A model generated the notes under the pieces. That model made no database searches. It was not told the origin of the DNA and saw only the letters and a program-made list of their open reading frames with translations. The translations under genes and the position numbers were made by a program. Shown here piece by piece: positions 34,974 through 47,200 of a stretch of DNA of 64,000 bases (the stretch's first letter is position 1; each line of letters begins with the position of its first letter). The stretch comes from Mycolicibacter senuensis (lineage in GTDB: Bacteria; Actinomycetota; Actinomycetes; Mycobacteriales; Mycobacteriaceae), in assembly GCF_003284925.1 (NCBI RefSeq), contig NZ_QMEX01000008.1, forward strand, positions 1-64,000, in the 5' to 3' direction.

Positions 34974-37333
34974 CGACATCCCCGGCCACCGACCCCGCCG
35001 ATCACTCCGGATCCACCGTGACCGGCGACACGCTCGTGCTGGCATTCGTGTCGTCGGACGTGGAGGCGGGCCTGGTCCGGGATTGGGTGGATCGGTACCG
35101 GCAGGCGAATCCCGATGTGCTCGCCGAGCTGTTCCCGCTGGAACCGGACAGGCCGCCGTCGACGATGGCTCGGCTGGTGGGACAGCTCGAACGCGACGAA
35201 CAGCGCTCGGTTCTGCCGGTGCGAGTGTTCTGGATGCCGCGTGCCGGAGCGTCAGCGCTGTCCCGAGTGGCCGCGCTGCTGCCCGGCCGTAACCCATACC
35301 GGCCCGGTGAGCGTCAGCAACGTCAGATCGTGCGTACCGACTCGGCGCTGGCCCGGGTGGTCGCCGGTGAACCGGCCACCGTCGCCCAGCTGCGCGAGCA
35401 GTGGCGTGAGAACACCGTCGGCGACAACCCCCGCGACTTCGCGCACTTCGTCACCCGGCGGGCGGTGCTGGCGCTGGAACGTGCCGAATACCGAATCCTG
35501 GGGCCACAGTACAAGTCGCCGCGGCTGGTGAAGCCGGAGATCTTGGCCTCCGCCCGTTTTCGCGAGGGACTCAAGGCCATTCCCGGTGCCACGCTCGAAG
35601 AGGCGGGCAAGATGCTCGACGAGCTGTCCACCGGGTGGAGTCGTGTCTCCGTCGACCTGGTCGGGGTGCTGACCCGGTTGCTCAGCCGCGGCTTCGACCC
35701 CGAGATCGACTACGACGAGTATCAGGTGGCCGCGCTGCGCACTGCGCTGGAAAGCCATCCCGCGGTGCTGCTGTTCTCCCACCGCTCCTACATCGACGGT
35801 GCGGTCATGCCGGTCGCGATGGCCGAGAACCGGCTGCCGCCGGTTCACGTATTCGCCGGGATCAACCTGTCTTTCGGATTGATGGGACCGCTACTGCGCC
35901 GGGCCGGGGTGATCTTCATCCGGCGTAGCATCGGCAACAACCCGCTCTACAAGTACGTGCTCAAGGAGTACGTCGGCTACGTGATGGAGAAACGGTTCAA
36001 CCTGAGCTGGTCCATCGAGGGAACCCGGTCGCGCACCGGCAAGATGCTGCCCCCCAAGCTGGGGCTGATGACCTACGTCGCCGATGCATACCTGGATGAC
36101 CGCACTGATGATGTGCTGCTGCAAGGTGTTTCGATCAGCTTCGATCAGTTACACGAGACCGACGAATATGCCGCCTACGCCCGCGGTGGGGAGAAGACAC
36201 CGGAGGGTGCTCGCTGGCTCTATCGGTTCATCAAGGCGCAGGGCGAACGCAGCTACGGCAAGATCTACGTGCGTTTCCCCGAAGCGGTGTCGATGCGCCA
36301 GTACCTCGGTGCCCCCGACGGTCCCGCGGCGACCGATCCGGATGCCAAGCGGCTTGCCATGCAGAAGATGGCCATCGAGGTGGCATGGCGGATTCAGCGC
36401 GTCACCCCGATCAGTGCCACCGGTCTGGTGTCGGCGCTGCTGTTGACCACCCACGGGCTGGCGTTGACGCTGGACCAGATCCATCATTCGCTGCAAGACG
36501 GTCTGGACTTTCTGGAACGCAAGCAGACCCCGATCTCCACCAGCGCGCTGCGGCTGCGCAGCCGCGACGGGGTGCGCGCGGCGGTCGATGCGATGTCCAA
36601 CGGGCACCCGGTCACCCGCGTCGACGGGGGCCGCGAGTCGGTGTGGCGGATCGCCCCCGAGGACGAGCACGCCGCCTCGTTCTACCGCAATTCGGTCATC
36701 CACGCCTTCCTGGAGACCTCGATCGTCGAGCTGGCACTGGCTCACGCCCGTCGCGGCGAGGGTGACCGGCTCGAGGCGTTCTGGACTCAGGCGATGCGGT
36801 TGCGGGACCTGCTGAAGTTCGATTTCTACTTCGCCGACTCGGCCACGTTCCGCGACAACATCGCCGAGGAGATGTCCTGGTTCTCCGATTGGGAGTCGCG
36901 GGTCGCCGCCGGTGGCGCCGAGGTCGACGGGATTCTGTCGGAGAAGACCCCGGTGACCTCCGATGTCATGCTGCGGGTTTTCTTCGAGGCCTACGAGATC
37001 GTCGCCGACGTGCTCTGCGATGCGCCGGCCGACGTCGGCGAGCAGGAACTGACCCAGTCGGCCCTGGGGGTCGGCCGCCAGTACGTGGCGCAGGGGCGGG
37101 TCCGCAGCAGTGAGTCGGTGTCCACCTTGCTGTTCGCCACGGCATGCCAAGTCGTCGCCGACCAGGAGCTGTTGGAGAACACCGCGGACCTGGCCGAGCG
37201 CCGCCGGGCGTTCCGGGCTGAATTACGGAGCATCCTGAAGGACTCCGACCACATCGCCCGGATCGCCCGGGAGGCATTCGTCGCCCGAGACACCGAGATG
37301 CGCCGGCATTGGCGTGGAGTGGCCGGCCAATAG
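34970..37333 (+). CDS. plsB2: Glycerol-3-phosphate acyltransferase PlsB2
   Basis: Predicted 787-residue GPAT, which acylates the sn-1 position of glycerol-3-phosphate. The acyltransferase core has SHRSYIDG (H271, D276), [20 protein letters not shown] and the [11 protein letters not shown] block (E350, G351). The GTG at 34970 overlaps the plsC stop (GTGA). The much longer frame from 33887 is plsC out of frame. With the DGAT and PlsC genes it forms a three-step glycerolipid pathway in one operon (Rv2482c ortholog). Confidence 0.94.
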   Translation: MTTSPATDPADHSGSTVTGDTLVLAFVSSDVEAGLVRDWVDRYRQANPDVLAELFPLEPDRPPSTMARLVGQLERDEQRSVLPVRVFWMPRAGASALSRVAALLPGRNPYRPGERQQRQIVRTDSALARVVAGEPATVAQLREQWRENTVGDNPRDFAHFVTRRAVLALERAEYRILGPQYKSPRLVKPEILASARFREGLKAIPGATLEEAGKMLDELSTGWSRVSVDLVGVLTRLLSRGFDPEIDYDEYQVAALRTALESHPAVLLFSHRSYIDGAVMPVAMAENRLPPVHVFAGINLSFGLMGPLLRRAGVIFIRRSIGNNPLYKYVLKEYVGYVMEKRFNLSWSIEGTRSRTGKMLPPKLGLMTYVADAYLDDRTDDVLLQGVSISFDQLHETDEYAAYARGGEKTPEGARWLYRFIKAQGERSYGKIYVRFPEAVSMRQYLGAPDGPAATDPDAKRLAMQKMAIEVAWRIQRVTPISATGLVSALLLTTHGLALTLDQIHHSLQDGLDFLERKQTPISTSALRLRSRDGVRAAVDAMSNGHPVTRVDGGRESVWRIAPEDEHAASFYRNSVIHAFLETSIVELALAHARRGEGDRLEAFWTQAMRLRDLLKFDFYFADSATFRDNIAEEMSWFSDWESRVAAGGAEVDGILSEKTPVTSDVMLRVFFEAYEIVADVLCDAPADVGEQELTQSALGVGRQYVAQGRVRSSESVSTLLFATACQVVADQELLENTADLAERRRAFRAELRSILKDSDHIARIAREAFVARDTEMRRHWRGVAGQ

Positions 37334-37386
37334 CGCCGCGGCGCCTCGATACGCGGAGTTTCGGGAGCGCACCATACGCTGGGACC

Positions 37387-39399
37387 ATGACCTCTGCTCC
37401 GGCCACCCGTGCCCGCTCGGCCAAGTTCGTGCCGGTGCTGGCCGGGGTGGCGATCCTGGCCGGCGGTACCGCCGCCGCGATCGCCGCGTTGTCGCTGGCC
37501 GATGCCCTGACGGTGACCGGCCTGCCCGATCCGGGCCCGGTGACGACCCTGGGCCTGCCGTTCGTGCGGGCGGTCGGCGAGATCGCCGCGGTGTTGGCGG
37601 TCGGCTCGTTTCTGCTCGCCGCGTTCCTGGTGCCGCCACAATCCAGCGGTGTGCTCGACGTCGCCGGCTACCGCGCCCTGCGGCTGGGCGCCGTGGCGTC
37701 GGGGATCTGGGCGGTGTGCGCGGCGCTGCTGGTGCCGCTGACCATCTCCGATGTCTCCGGACACCCCCTGTCGGAGTTCCTGAATCCGGCCACCACCTGG
37801 TCGCTGACCGGGATGATCAACACCGCGTCCGCGTGGCGATGGACGGCAGCTCTCGCCGCGGCGGTGACCTTGGTCAGCCTGGCGGTGCTGCGCTGGTCCT
37901 GGACGCCGGTGCTGCTGGCGGGTTCGCTGTTCACCCTCGTCCCGCTGGGTCTGACCGGGCACTCGGCGGCCGGCGGCTCACATGATTTGGCCACCAACAG
38001 CCTGCTGATCCACCTGGCCGCGGCCGGGCTGTGGGCCGGCGGTCTGTTCGCGCTGTTGGTACACGCGCTGCGCGGCGGTGAACACGCCGGTCTGGCGGCC
38101 CGGCGGTTCTCCGCGGTGGCGTTGTGGTGCTTTGTGGCCATGGGATTGTCCGGGGTGCTCAACGCGTTGGTGCGCGTCGCCCCGTCGGACCTGCTGACCA
38201 GCGAGTACGGCCGATTGGTGCTGGCCAAGGTCGTCGCGCTGTGCCTGCTCGGTGTGCTGGGCTGGCAGCAGCGGCGCAGCGGGGTCGCGGCGCTGCAGAC
38301 CGACCCGCCGTCGAGCGCCGCGCTGATCCGACTGGCCCTGGTCGAGGCCGCTATCCTCGCGGCCACCTTCGGGATCGCGGTCGGACTGGGGCGAACCCCT
38401 CCGCCGCCACCGCCAGTGCTGAACCCGTCGGTGCCGATGGTGAAGATCGGCTACGACTTCGCCGGCCCGCCCACCGTGGCGCGGATCCTGTTCGACTGGC
38501 GGTTCGACGTGATCTTCGGCACCGCCGCAGTGGTGCTGGCTGCCGTCTACCTGGCCGGTGTGCTGCGCCTGCGGCGCCGCGGCGACGCCTGGCCGGCGGG
38601 CCGCACCACGGCTTGGCTGCTGGGCTGTGCGACGCTGCTCGTCGCCACCTCGTCGGGAACCGGGCGCTACATGCCGGCGATGTTCAGCATGCACATGGTG
38701 GTGCACATGCTGCTGTCGATGCTGGTGCCGATCCTGCTGGTGCTGGGCGGGCCGACCACGTTGGCGCTGCGGGCGCTGCCGGCCGCCGGGCGCGGCGAAC
38801 CGCCCGGAATGCGGGAATGGCTGTTGGCGGCACTGCACAGCCGGGTCTCGCGATTTTTCACCAACCCGGTCATCGCGGCGGTGATCTTCGTCGCCGGCTT
38901 CTACGGGCTGTACTTCAGCACCATCTTCGACTCGATCGTCGGCAGCCACGCGGGGCACGTCGCGATGAACGTGCACTTCATGCTCAGCGGCTACCTCTTC
39001 TACTGGGTCGTGATCGGGGTGGATCCCACTCCGCGTCCGATCTCACCGCTGGCCAGACTGGCGGTGGTGTTCGCCTCGCTGCCGATGCACGGCTTCTTCG
39101 GGGTGCTGCTGATGGGCATGCACAAGGTGCTGGGCGAGTGGTTCTATGCCAGCCTGGGGTTGCCCTGGCACACCGACCTGGCCGGTGATCAGCACCTGGG
39201 TGGGGGAATCACTTGGGCGGCAGGGGAATTGCCGCTGGTGATGGTGATGATCGCGCTATTGGTGCAGTGGCATCGCAGTGATAGCCGGACGGCGAAACGG
39301 ATGGACCGGTCCGCCGACCGGGACGACGACGCCGAGTTGGCCGCCTATAACGCGATGCTGGCCCAGGTGGCTCGCCGCGACGCCCTCGGGCGGCACTGA
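37387..39399 (+). CDS. Polytopic membrane protein with CopD and CtaG (cytochrome oxidase assembly) domains
   Basis: Predicted 670-residue integral membrane protein with about 14-16 helices. Residues about 10-330 look like CopD (LIHLAAAGLWAGGLFALLVHALRGG), and residues about 375-650 like Caa3-type CtaG with SGTGRYMPAMFSMHMVVHMLLSMLVPILL, HVAMNVHFMLSGYLFYW and MHGFFGVLLMGMH, whose histidines may carry copper. It resembles M. tuberculosis Rv0102, which lies elsewhere in that genome. Likely role: copper delivery to cytochrome oxidase or copper uptake. Start ATG at 37387. Confidence 0.88.
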   Translation: MTSAPATRARSAKFVPVLAGVAILAGGTAAAIAALSLADALTVTGLPDPGPVTTLGLPFVRAVGEIAAVLAVGSFLLAAFLVPPQSSGVLDVAGYRALRLGAVASGIWAVCAALLVPLTISDVSGHPLSEFLNPATTWSLTGMINTASAWRWTAALAAAVTLVSLAVLRWSWTPVLLAGSLFTLVPLGLTGHSAAGGSHDLATNSLLIHLAAAGLWAGGLFALLVHALRGGEHAGLAARRFSAVALWCFVAMGLSGVLNALVRVAPSDLLTSEYGRLVLAKVVALCLLGVLGWQQRRSGVAALQTDPPSSAALIRLALVEAAILAATFGIAVGLGRTPPPPPPVLNPSVPMVKIGYDFAGPPTVARILFDWRFDVIFGTAAVVLAAVYLAGVLRLRRRGDAWPAGRTTAWLLGCATLLVATSSGTGRYMPAMFSMHMVVHMLLSMLVPILLVLGGPTTLALRALPAAGRGEPPGMREWLLAALHSRVSRFFTNPVIAAVIFVAGFYGLYFSTIFDSIVGSHAGHVAMNVHFMLSGYLFYWVVIGVDPTPRPISPLARLAVVFASLPMHGFFGVLLMGMHKVLGEWFYASLGLPWHTDLAGDQHLGGGITWAAGELPLVMVMIALLVQWHRSDSRTAKRMDRSADRDDDAELAAYNAMLAQVARRDALGRH

Positions 39400-39401
39400 C
39401 G

Positions 39402-40838
39402 CTATTCGCGCAATCCGGTCTCGGCGATGGCGTCCGCTTCCTGCTCGGTTGCCACCGAAGGCCCCGAGCCCGGCAGCACCTTCCCGGCCGTCTCGGGCGT
39501 GAACCACAGCGTGATCGCGCCCACGACGCCCGCGGCCATGAGGATGAAGGCCGGCAACATCACGTTGCCGGTTCCCGAGACCAGCGTCTCGGCGACCAGC
39601 GGAGTGGTGCCACCGAACAACGAGACCGAGATGTTGAATCCGATGGCCACCGCGAAAAAGCGCACCTGGGTGGGGAACAGCGCGGGCAGCGTCGACGGTG
39701 TGGTGCTGTTGAAGCACACCAGCATCAGCCCGATGAGCAGCACACCGAGTAGCCGGATCGGATAGCTTCCGCCGTGGCGGATCAGTAGGAACGCCGGCAC
39801 GGAGCCGAAGATCAGTAGGCTGCTGCCGGTCCACAGCAGCGGCTTGCGGCCGATGCGATCGGACAATCTGGCCAGCGGCATCACGACGATCAACATCATC
39901 ACCAGCGCCACCACGATCATCGTCAGCCCGCGGCTGCCGCTGATACCGCCGACCTGTTTGAAGTACGTCGGCAGGTATCCGGTGAGCATGTAGTTGGTGA
40001 CGTTCTCCGCCAGCACCAGGCCCATGCAGATCAACAGCCCGCTGCGCTGTCCCACGACGGTCTGCCGGAACTGCTGCCACCCGGTTTCGCCGGCCACCGA
40101 GTTGTCCTCACCGGCCTGCCCCAGCTCTTCAAAGGCCGGTGATTCATCGATGCGCAGCCGCATGTACAGCGTGACGAACGCCAGTGGCACGCCCAGCAGG
40201 AAGGGGACTCGCCAGCCCCAGTGCAGCATGTCCGAAACCGGCAGTTGGGACTGGATCAGCGTGACCACGCCGGCGCCGGTGATGTAGCCGCCCAGTGTGC
40301 CCAACGGCAGATATCCGGTCAGCGCGCCCCGGCTGCGGTCCGGGGCGTGTTCGCTGACGTAGGTCATCGCGCCGACGTACTCGCCGCCGGTGGAGAAGCC
40401 CTGCATCAGCTTGGTGATGATCAGCAGGATCGGAGCCCAGACCCCGATCGCCTCGTAGGACGGCAGCAGTCCCGTGATGGTGGTGCCGATCGCCATCAGC
40501 GAGACGGTCATGATCAGGACCTTCTTGCGGCCGATGCGGTCACCGAGCGCGCCGAAGAATATCCCGCCGAACGGCCGCACCGCGAAAGCTGCCGCCAAGG
40601 TGCCGAACGTGGCGATCAGACCCACCGCGCTGGAGCTGTCGCCGGGGTAGAAGACCTGCGCGAGCGTGGTGGCGAGGAAGCCGTAGATGCCGAAGTCGTA
40701 CCACTCCATGAAGTTGCCGACAGCAGTGCCGGCGATCGAGCGTTGCATGGCTTTTGGGTCCGAGACCCGGATTTCGTCGCGTGCCCATGTGCTGCGGTCG
40801 GTGTGTGCACCGCTGCCGGACTGGCCTTTGGTATCCAC
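39402..40838 (-). CDS. MFS metabolite:proton symporter (MHS family)
   Basis: Predicted 478-residue 12-helix carrier. GTAVGNFMEWYDFGIYGFLAT is the first-helix signature of the metabolite:H+ symporter family (KgtP, ShiA, ProP); FGALGDRIGRKKVLI is the loop 2-3 motif; RLSDRIGRKPLLW is its repeat between helices 8 and 9. Substrates in this family are organic acids and osmolytes. The GTG at 40838 is a tentative start; ATG at 40748 lies just before the first helix. The frame continues to 41267 only as the antisense of the next gene. It converges on the CtaG gene. Confidence 0.88.
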   Translation of the reverse strand: MDTKGQSGSGAHTDRSTWARDEIRVSDPKAMQRSIAGTAVGNFMEWYDFGIYGFLATTLAQVFYPGDSSSAVGLIATFGTLAAAFAVRPFGGIFFGALGDRIGRKKVLIMTVSLMAIGTTITGLLPSYEAIGVWAPILLIITKLMQGFSTGGEYVGAMTYVSEHAPDRSRGALTGYLPLGTLGGYITGAGVVTLIQSQLPVSDMLHWGWRVPFLLGVPLAFVTLYMRLRIDESPAFEELGQAGEDNSVAGETGWQQFRQTVVGQRSGLLICMGLVLAENVTNYMLTGYLPTYFKQVGGISGSRGLTMIVVALVMMLIVVMPLARLSDRIGRKPLLWTGSSLLIFGSVPAFLLIRHGGSYPIRLLGVLLIGLMLVCFNSTTPSTLPALFPTQVRFFAVAIGFNISVSLFGGTTPLVAETLVSGTGNVMLPAFILMAAGVVGAITLWFTPETAGKVLPGSGPSVATEQEADAIAETGLRE

Positions 40839-40858
40839 CGCTAAGCAAGGTATACCAA
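40828..40858. promoter_or_regulatory. Inverted repeat between the MFS and lipoprotein genes
   Basis: TTGGTAT (40828-40834) and ATACCAA (40852-40858) are perfect arms around 17 bases and enclose the proposed GTG of the MFS gene. If the true start is the downstream ATG, the repeat would lie in the promoter. Candidate operator only. Confidence 0.3.
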
Positions 40859-40914
40859 CGGTTTCATCGTGGTGCGGTGCCCCTGCCGGGTCCGCGTGGT
40901 CGAGGGCACCTAGC

Positions 40915-41778
40915 ATGACGGGCATGCGCAGGCTTCCCGCCGTACTGACTGTTGCGAGTGCCGCCGCTGCCCTGGTCGCCGGTTGCTCGTCCACCCCGCC
41001 AACCGCGCCGTCGGTTTCGTCGTCTGCTGTCACCTCGACAGTCGCGCCGACCACCGCGCCGGCCTCCGCGCCGACGGCGTCGTCGGCTCCCGAATCACCG
41101 TCGGCTGTGGAATCGCCCACGTCTTCGAAGCCGTCGGCCACGTCCTCGAAAAAGGCCAGCGAGCCACTACCGACCGCCGCAGCGATTCTCAAGGATTCCA
41201 GCGTCACCACCGCAGCAGTCGACAGCGCGCACCTGAGTCTGTCGGCGAGCAGCAGTATCGAGAACATGGCGATCAGCGCGCTCGACGGCGACGTGACCCG
41301 GCAGCCTGCCGAGGCGGCGAAGGGCTACGCCAAGATCAGGTACCGGGGGGCGCCGGCTTACGTGGAGTTCGTGGTGTTCGGGGGCGACCTCTACGTGTCG
41401 CAAGATGAGGGCCGGTGGATCGACTACGGGCCTGCCGCGAACTTCTACGACGTGGCGTCGATCCTGAGCCCGGATACCGGACTCGCCGAGATGCTGACCG
41501 AGTTCATCGACCCGGAGGTCGAGGGCCGCGAGACGATCGAGCTGGGCACTGACGAAGTGCACACCGTCCGGATCAGCGGCCAGGTGTCGGCCCGCGCGGC
41601 GAAGAAGATCGTGCCGCAGTTGCAGGCCACCAAACGCACGTCGTGCACGGTCTGGATCCAGGAGACCGGTGATCATCACCTGGTGGCGCTCAAGCTGGCG
41701 TCCGGTGCCGACGAGTCCGTTGTGATCACCTTCTCGAATTGGAATGCGCCGGTGAGCGTCGCCAAGCCGCGGGTGTAG
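40915..41778 (+). CDS. LppX/LprAFG-family lipoprotein
   Basis: Predicted 287-residue lipoprotein. A signal peptide with a lipobox (ALVAGC, Cys at about residue 22) is followed by a Ser/Thr/Pro/Ala-rich linker to about residue 80 and then the LppX_LprAFG fold (SVTTAAVDSAHLSLSAS, KGYAKIRYRGAPAYVEFVVFGGDLYV). Such proteins carry triacylated lipids or phosphatidylinositol mannosides across the periplasm. ATG at 40915 follows GAGGG; a second ATG is at 40924. It is divergent from the MFS gene. Confidence 0.87.
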   Translation: MTGMRRLPAVLTVASAAAALVAGCSSTPPTAPSVSSSAVTSTVAPTTAPASAPTASSAPESPSAVESPTSSKPSATSSKKASEPLPTAAAILKDSSVTTAAVDSAHLSLSASSSIENMAISALDGDVTRQPAEAAKGYAKIRYRGAPAYVEFVVFGGDLYVSQDEGRWIDYGPAANFYDVASILSPDTGLAEMLTEFIDPEVEGRETIELGTDEVHTVRISGQVSARAAKKIVPQLQATKRTSCTVWIQETGDHHLVALKLASGADESVVITFSNWNAPVSVAKPRV

Positions 41779-41931
41779 CACCGCTGTCGGGGTTATCCCC
41801 AGTTCGTATTCCTTCCACAGCCGGCCGTGACAGCCACGGTCGGCCCGCCCCGGTTGTCGGCTGCTGCGGGCTCAATGGGTGCAGCACCGGCGGGCTGATC
41901 GCGTCCGCCGCAACCAGGAAGGAAACCCGCA

Positions 41932-42414
41932 ATGTACGAAACGAACTTGACCGTGGTGGGCAACGTGGCCTCCGATCCGATCCGCCGCCGGGTGGGGGAG
42001 CACGAACTCATCAAGTTCCGGGTCGCAAGCAACTCGCGCCGGCGTGGCGCCGACGGCAACTGGGAGGCGGGCAACTCACTGTTCGTCACGGTCAACTGCT
42101 GGGACAAATTGGTCACCGGAGTGGGCGCATCGTTGAGTAAGGGCCTGCCGGTCGTGGTGGTCGGGCACGTGTTCACCAGCGAGTACGAGGACAGGGACGG
42201 CGTTCGGCGCTCATCGGTGGAGCTGCGCGCCACGGCGGTCGGACCGGATCTGGCTCGGTGCGCCGCGCGCGTCGAGAAGATCATCGCCGCCGGACCGGAC
42301 CAGCCGCCGGCCGCTCTTCCCGCCGACGCCGACCCGGGGCTTGCGGACGGGGAACCGGGTGCCGAGGCCGCTGACACCGCCGAGGCCGACGATGGGATGG
42401 CGCTGACCGCCTGA
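41932..42414 (+). CDS. ssb: Single-stranded DNA-binding protein paralog (Rv2478c-like)
   Basis: Predicted 160-residue OB-fold SSB. YETNLTVVGNVASDPIRRRV and SLFVTVNCWDKLVTGVGASLSKGLPVVVVGHVFTSEY, read in parts, match the SSB core. The C-terminal tail is acidic but ends MALTA, not the DDDIPF-like tip that recruits repair partners. The length fits Rv2478c. ATG at 41932 follows AGGAAGGAAA. The 153-nt gap before it holds no other gene. Confidence 0.9.
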   Translation: MYETNLTVVGNVASDPIRRRVGEHELIKFRVASNSRRRGADGNWEAGNSLFVTVNCWDKLVTGVGASLSKGLPVVVVGHVFTSEYEDRDGVRRSSVELRATAVGPDLARCAARVEKIIAAGPDQPPAALPADADPGLADGEPGAEAADTAEADDGMALTA

Positions 42415-42496
42415 CCAGCGCCCGACGGTCGCGCCGGCTCGACCGCCTAGGATGGGCCGCGAGCAAATTCGCGAGACCAGGAGGCGACACCGCGGT

Positions 42497-44173
<1,677 letters not shown>

Positions 44174-44227
44174 TGTGAGGCCGGTAGCGGCGCTGCCGGA
44201 GCTGACACGTGCTCAGGAGGGGTGGGG

Positions 44228-47200
44228 ATGACGGAATCCACCGAGCGGCGAACAGCCGCATGGACAACGCTTCCCGATCCCGCTCAGCCACACGACATCC
44301 CCGACTGGGTCGCGGGCGCCTATGTCGCCACCTACCGGGGCCCACACAGCGATGCGCTGACCGGCGACGATCGGTCCGGTGAGGATTTGGCCGGACGGGC
44401 CGCGGCTGTGGTGACGCCGTCGTTGCTGGCAGCCCACGCCCGGCTGGCGCAACACCGGCCTGCCGGTGAAACCCGGGTCGGCGTCTACGCCGCCGACGAC
44501 GCCGCCGGTTTCGGCCCGGCCCTGCAAGCGGTCACCGGGCATGCCGGCATGTTGGTGGATTCCGTGGCGGTGCTGCTTCACCGGCTGGGGGTGGCCTACA
44601 CCGGCATCATGACGCCGGTGTTCACCGTTGGCCGCGACGCCGACGGCGAACTTCGCTGGGTCGCGCCGAAGCCTTCGGACGGCGACAAGTCGGCAGACGG
44701 TTCGGCCGGCGAGACCTGGATTCATGTTCAGCTCTCACCGTCGGTCAGCCGCGAAGCGCTGGCCGAGGCCAAACAGCTGCTGCCCCACGTGATGGCCGAC
44801 GTCCGCCAGGTCGCCACCGACTCGCAGGCGATGCACGATGCGCTCAACACCCTGGCCGGGGACGTCGAAACCAACGCGCACGGGCACTACACCGCGCCGG
44901 ACCGCGACGATGTCGCCGCGCTGCTGCGCTGGCTGGCCGACGGGCACTTCGTGCTGCTCGGCTACCAACGCGGCGTGGTCCGTGACGGGCAGGTGCTGGT
45001 CGACGACGCCGACCGGCTGGGCGTGCTGCAGACGCGGAAGTCGGTGCGGCCCATGCTCACCGGTGATGACCTGCTGACCCTGGCGCAGGCCACCGTGCCC
45101 AGCTACATGCGTTTCGGCTCACACACCTACGTGGTGGTGATCCGGGAGAACACCGGTGAGGACATCGTCGCGCACCGTTTCGTCGGGCTGTTCACCGCCG
45201 GCGCCATGAACGCCGATGTCTTCGAGATCCCGGTCATCTCCCGGACCGTGCGCCACGCACTGGCGCTCTCGGAGAGCGAGCCGGGTCACCCGGGCCAGTT
45301 GCTGCTCGACATCATCCAAACCGTCCCGCGCTCAGAGCTTTTCGCGATCAGCTCCGAGCAACTGCTGAACATGGCGATGGCCGTTGCCAACCTGGGCTCG
45401 CGGCGCGGCGCGTTGCTGTTCCTGCGAGGCGACCGGACCGGGCGCTTCGTGTCATGCCTGGTGTACCTGCCGCGTGACCGCTACACCACCCCGGTCCGGC
45501 TGCAGATGGAGGAGATCCTGGCCGCCGAGTTCGGTGGCGTCGGCGTGGAGTACAGCGCCCGGGTCAGCGAAGCCCCTTGGGCGCTGATCCATTTCATGGT
45601 CCGGCTGCCCACTGACCCGAAGGCGCGCACCGTCGACACCTCCGAGGCCAACCGGGTGCGGATCCAGGCGCGGTTGACCGAGGCCAGCCGCACCTGGGCG
45701 GACCGGATGATCGGCGCGGCGGGCGGAACCCCGGTAGAACAGCACGCGCAGCACTACGCGGCGGCGTTCACCGGGACCTACAAGCAGGCCGTGACACCGG
45801 CAGAAGCCGTCGAGGACATCGCGATCATCGAGGCGGTGACCGATGGCTCGGTCCGATTGGTGGTCTCCGATTACGGCAAGGCCGACGCGGTCCCATTGAC
45901 GTGGTTCCTCGGCGGACGCGGTGCCTCATTGAGTCAGCTGCTGCCGATGCTGCAGTCCATGGGTGTGGTGGTGCTCGAGGAGCGGCCGTTCACCGTCACC
46001 CGCACCGATGGTCTGACGGTGTGGATCTACAAGTTCAAGCTGTCGCCGCACCCCAGCATCGAGATTCCGCCAACCGACGCCGAACGCGACGCCGCCCAGC
46101 GACGCTTCGCCGACGGAGTCACCGCGATCTGGGAGGGCCGTGTCGAGATCGACCGGTTCAACGAGCTGGTGCTACGCGCCGGCCTGGCCTGGCAGCAGGT
46201 GGTGGTGCTGCGCGGCTACGCCAAATACCTGCGCCAGGCGCGTTTTCCCTACAGCGAGAGCCACATCGCCTCGGTGCTCAATGATCGCCCGGGCACCGCG
46301 CGGGCGTTGGTGGCGTTGTTCGAGGCGTTGTTCGATCCGTCCCGATCGTCTCGCGGCCGCGATGCGCAGGCGGCGGCAGCCGACGTGGCAGCCGATATCG
46401 ACGCGGTGGTCAGCCTGGACACCGACCGGGTGCTGCGCGCGTTCGCCTCGCTGATCCAGGCCACGTTGCGCACCAACTACTTCGTGACCCGCGCCGAGTC
46501 GGCTCGCGCCCAAAATGTCTTGGCGTTCAAGCTGGACCCCCAATTGATCGACGAATTGCCGCTACCGCGGCCCAAATTCGAGATCTTCGTCTACTCGCCC
46601 CGCGTCGAAGGGGTGCACCTGCGATTCGGGTTCGTCTCGCGCGGTGGACTGCGGTGGTCGGACCGTCGTGAGGACTACCGCACCGAGATCCTCGGACTGG
46701 TCAAGGCCCAAGAGGTCAAGAACGCCGTCATCGTCCCGGTCGGCGCCAAGGGCGGATTCGTGGTCAAACGCCCCCCGATGCCCACCGGCGACCCCGGCGC
46801 CGACCGTGAAGCCACCCGCCAGGAGGGCATCGCCTGCTACAAGCTGCTGATCTCGGGCATGCTCGACGTCACCGACAACGTCGACCACGTCACCCACGCC
46901 GTCAGCGCGCCCCCGGAGGTGGTGCGCCGCGACGGCGACGATGCCTACCTGGTGGTCGCCGCCGACAAGGGAACCGCCAGTTTCTCCGACATCGCCAATG
47001 AGGTCGCGCAGTCCTACGGCTTCTGGCTCGGCGATGCGTTCGCCTCCGGTGGATCAGTCGGCTACGACCACAAGGAAATGGGCATCACCGCCAAGGGCGC
47101 CTGGGAATCGGTCAAGCGGCACTTCCGCGAGATGGGGATCGACACCCAGACCCAGAACTTCACCGTCGTCGGCATCGGGGACATGAGCGGCGACGTGTTC

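Noticed and set aside
33219-35297. 692-codon minus-strand frame across plsC
   Set aside because: Shadow in GC-rich DNA; the plus-strand gene has clear HAD and acyltransferase motifs.
44181-44199. Hairpin CCGGTAGC/GCTGCCGG between ettA and gdh as a terminator
   Set aside because: One mismatch, no U-tract and immediately followed by the gdh ribosome site; more likely incidental.
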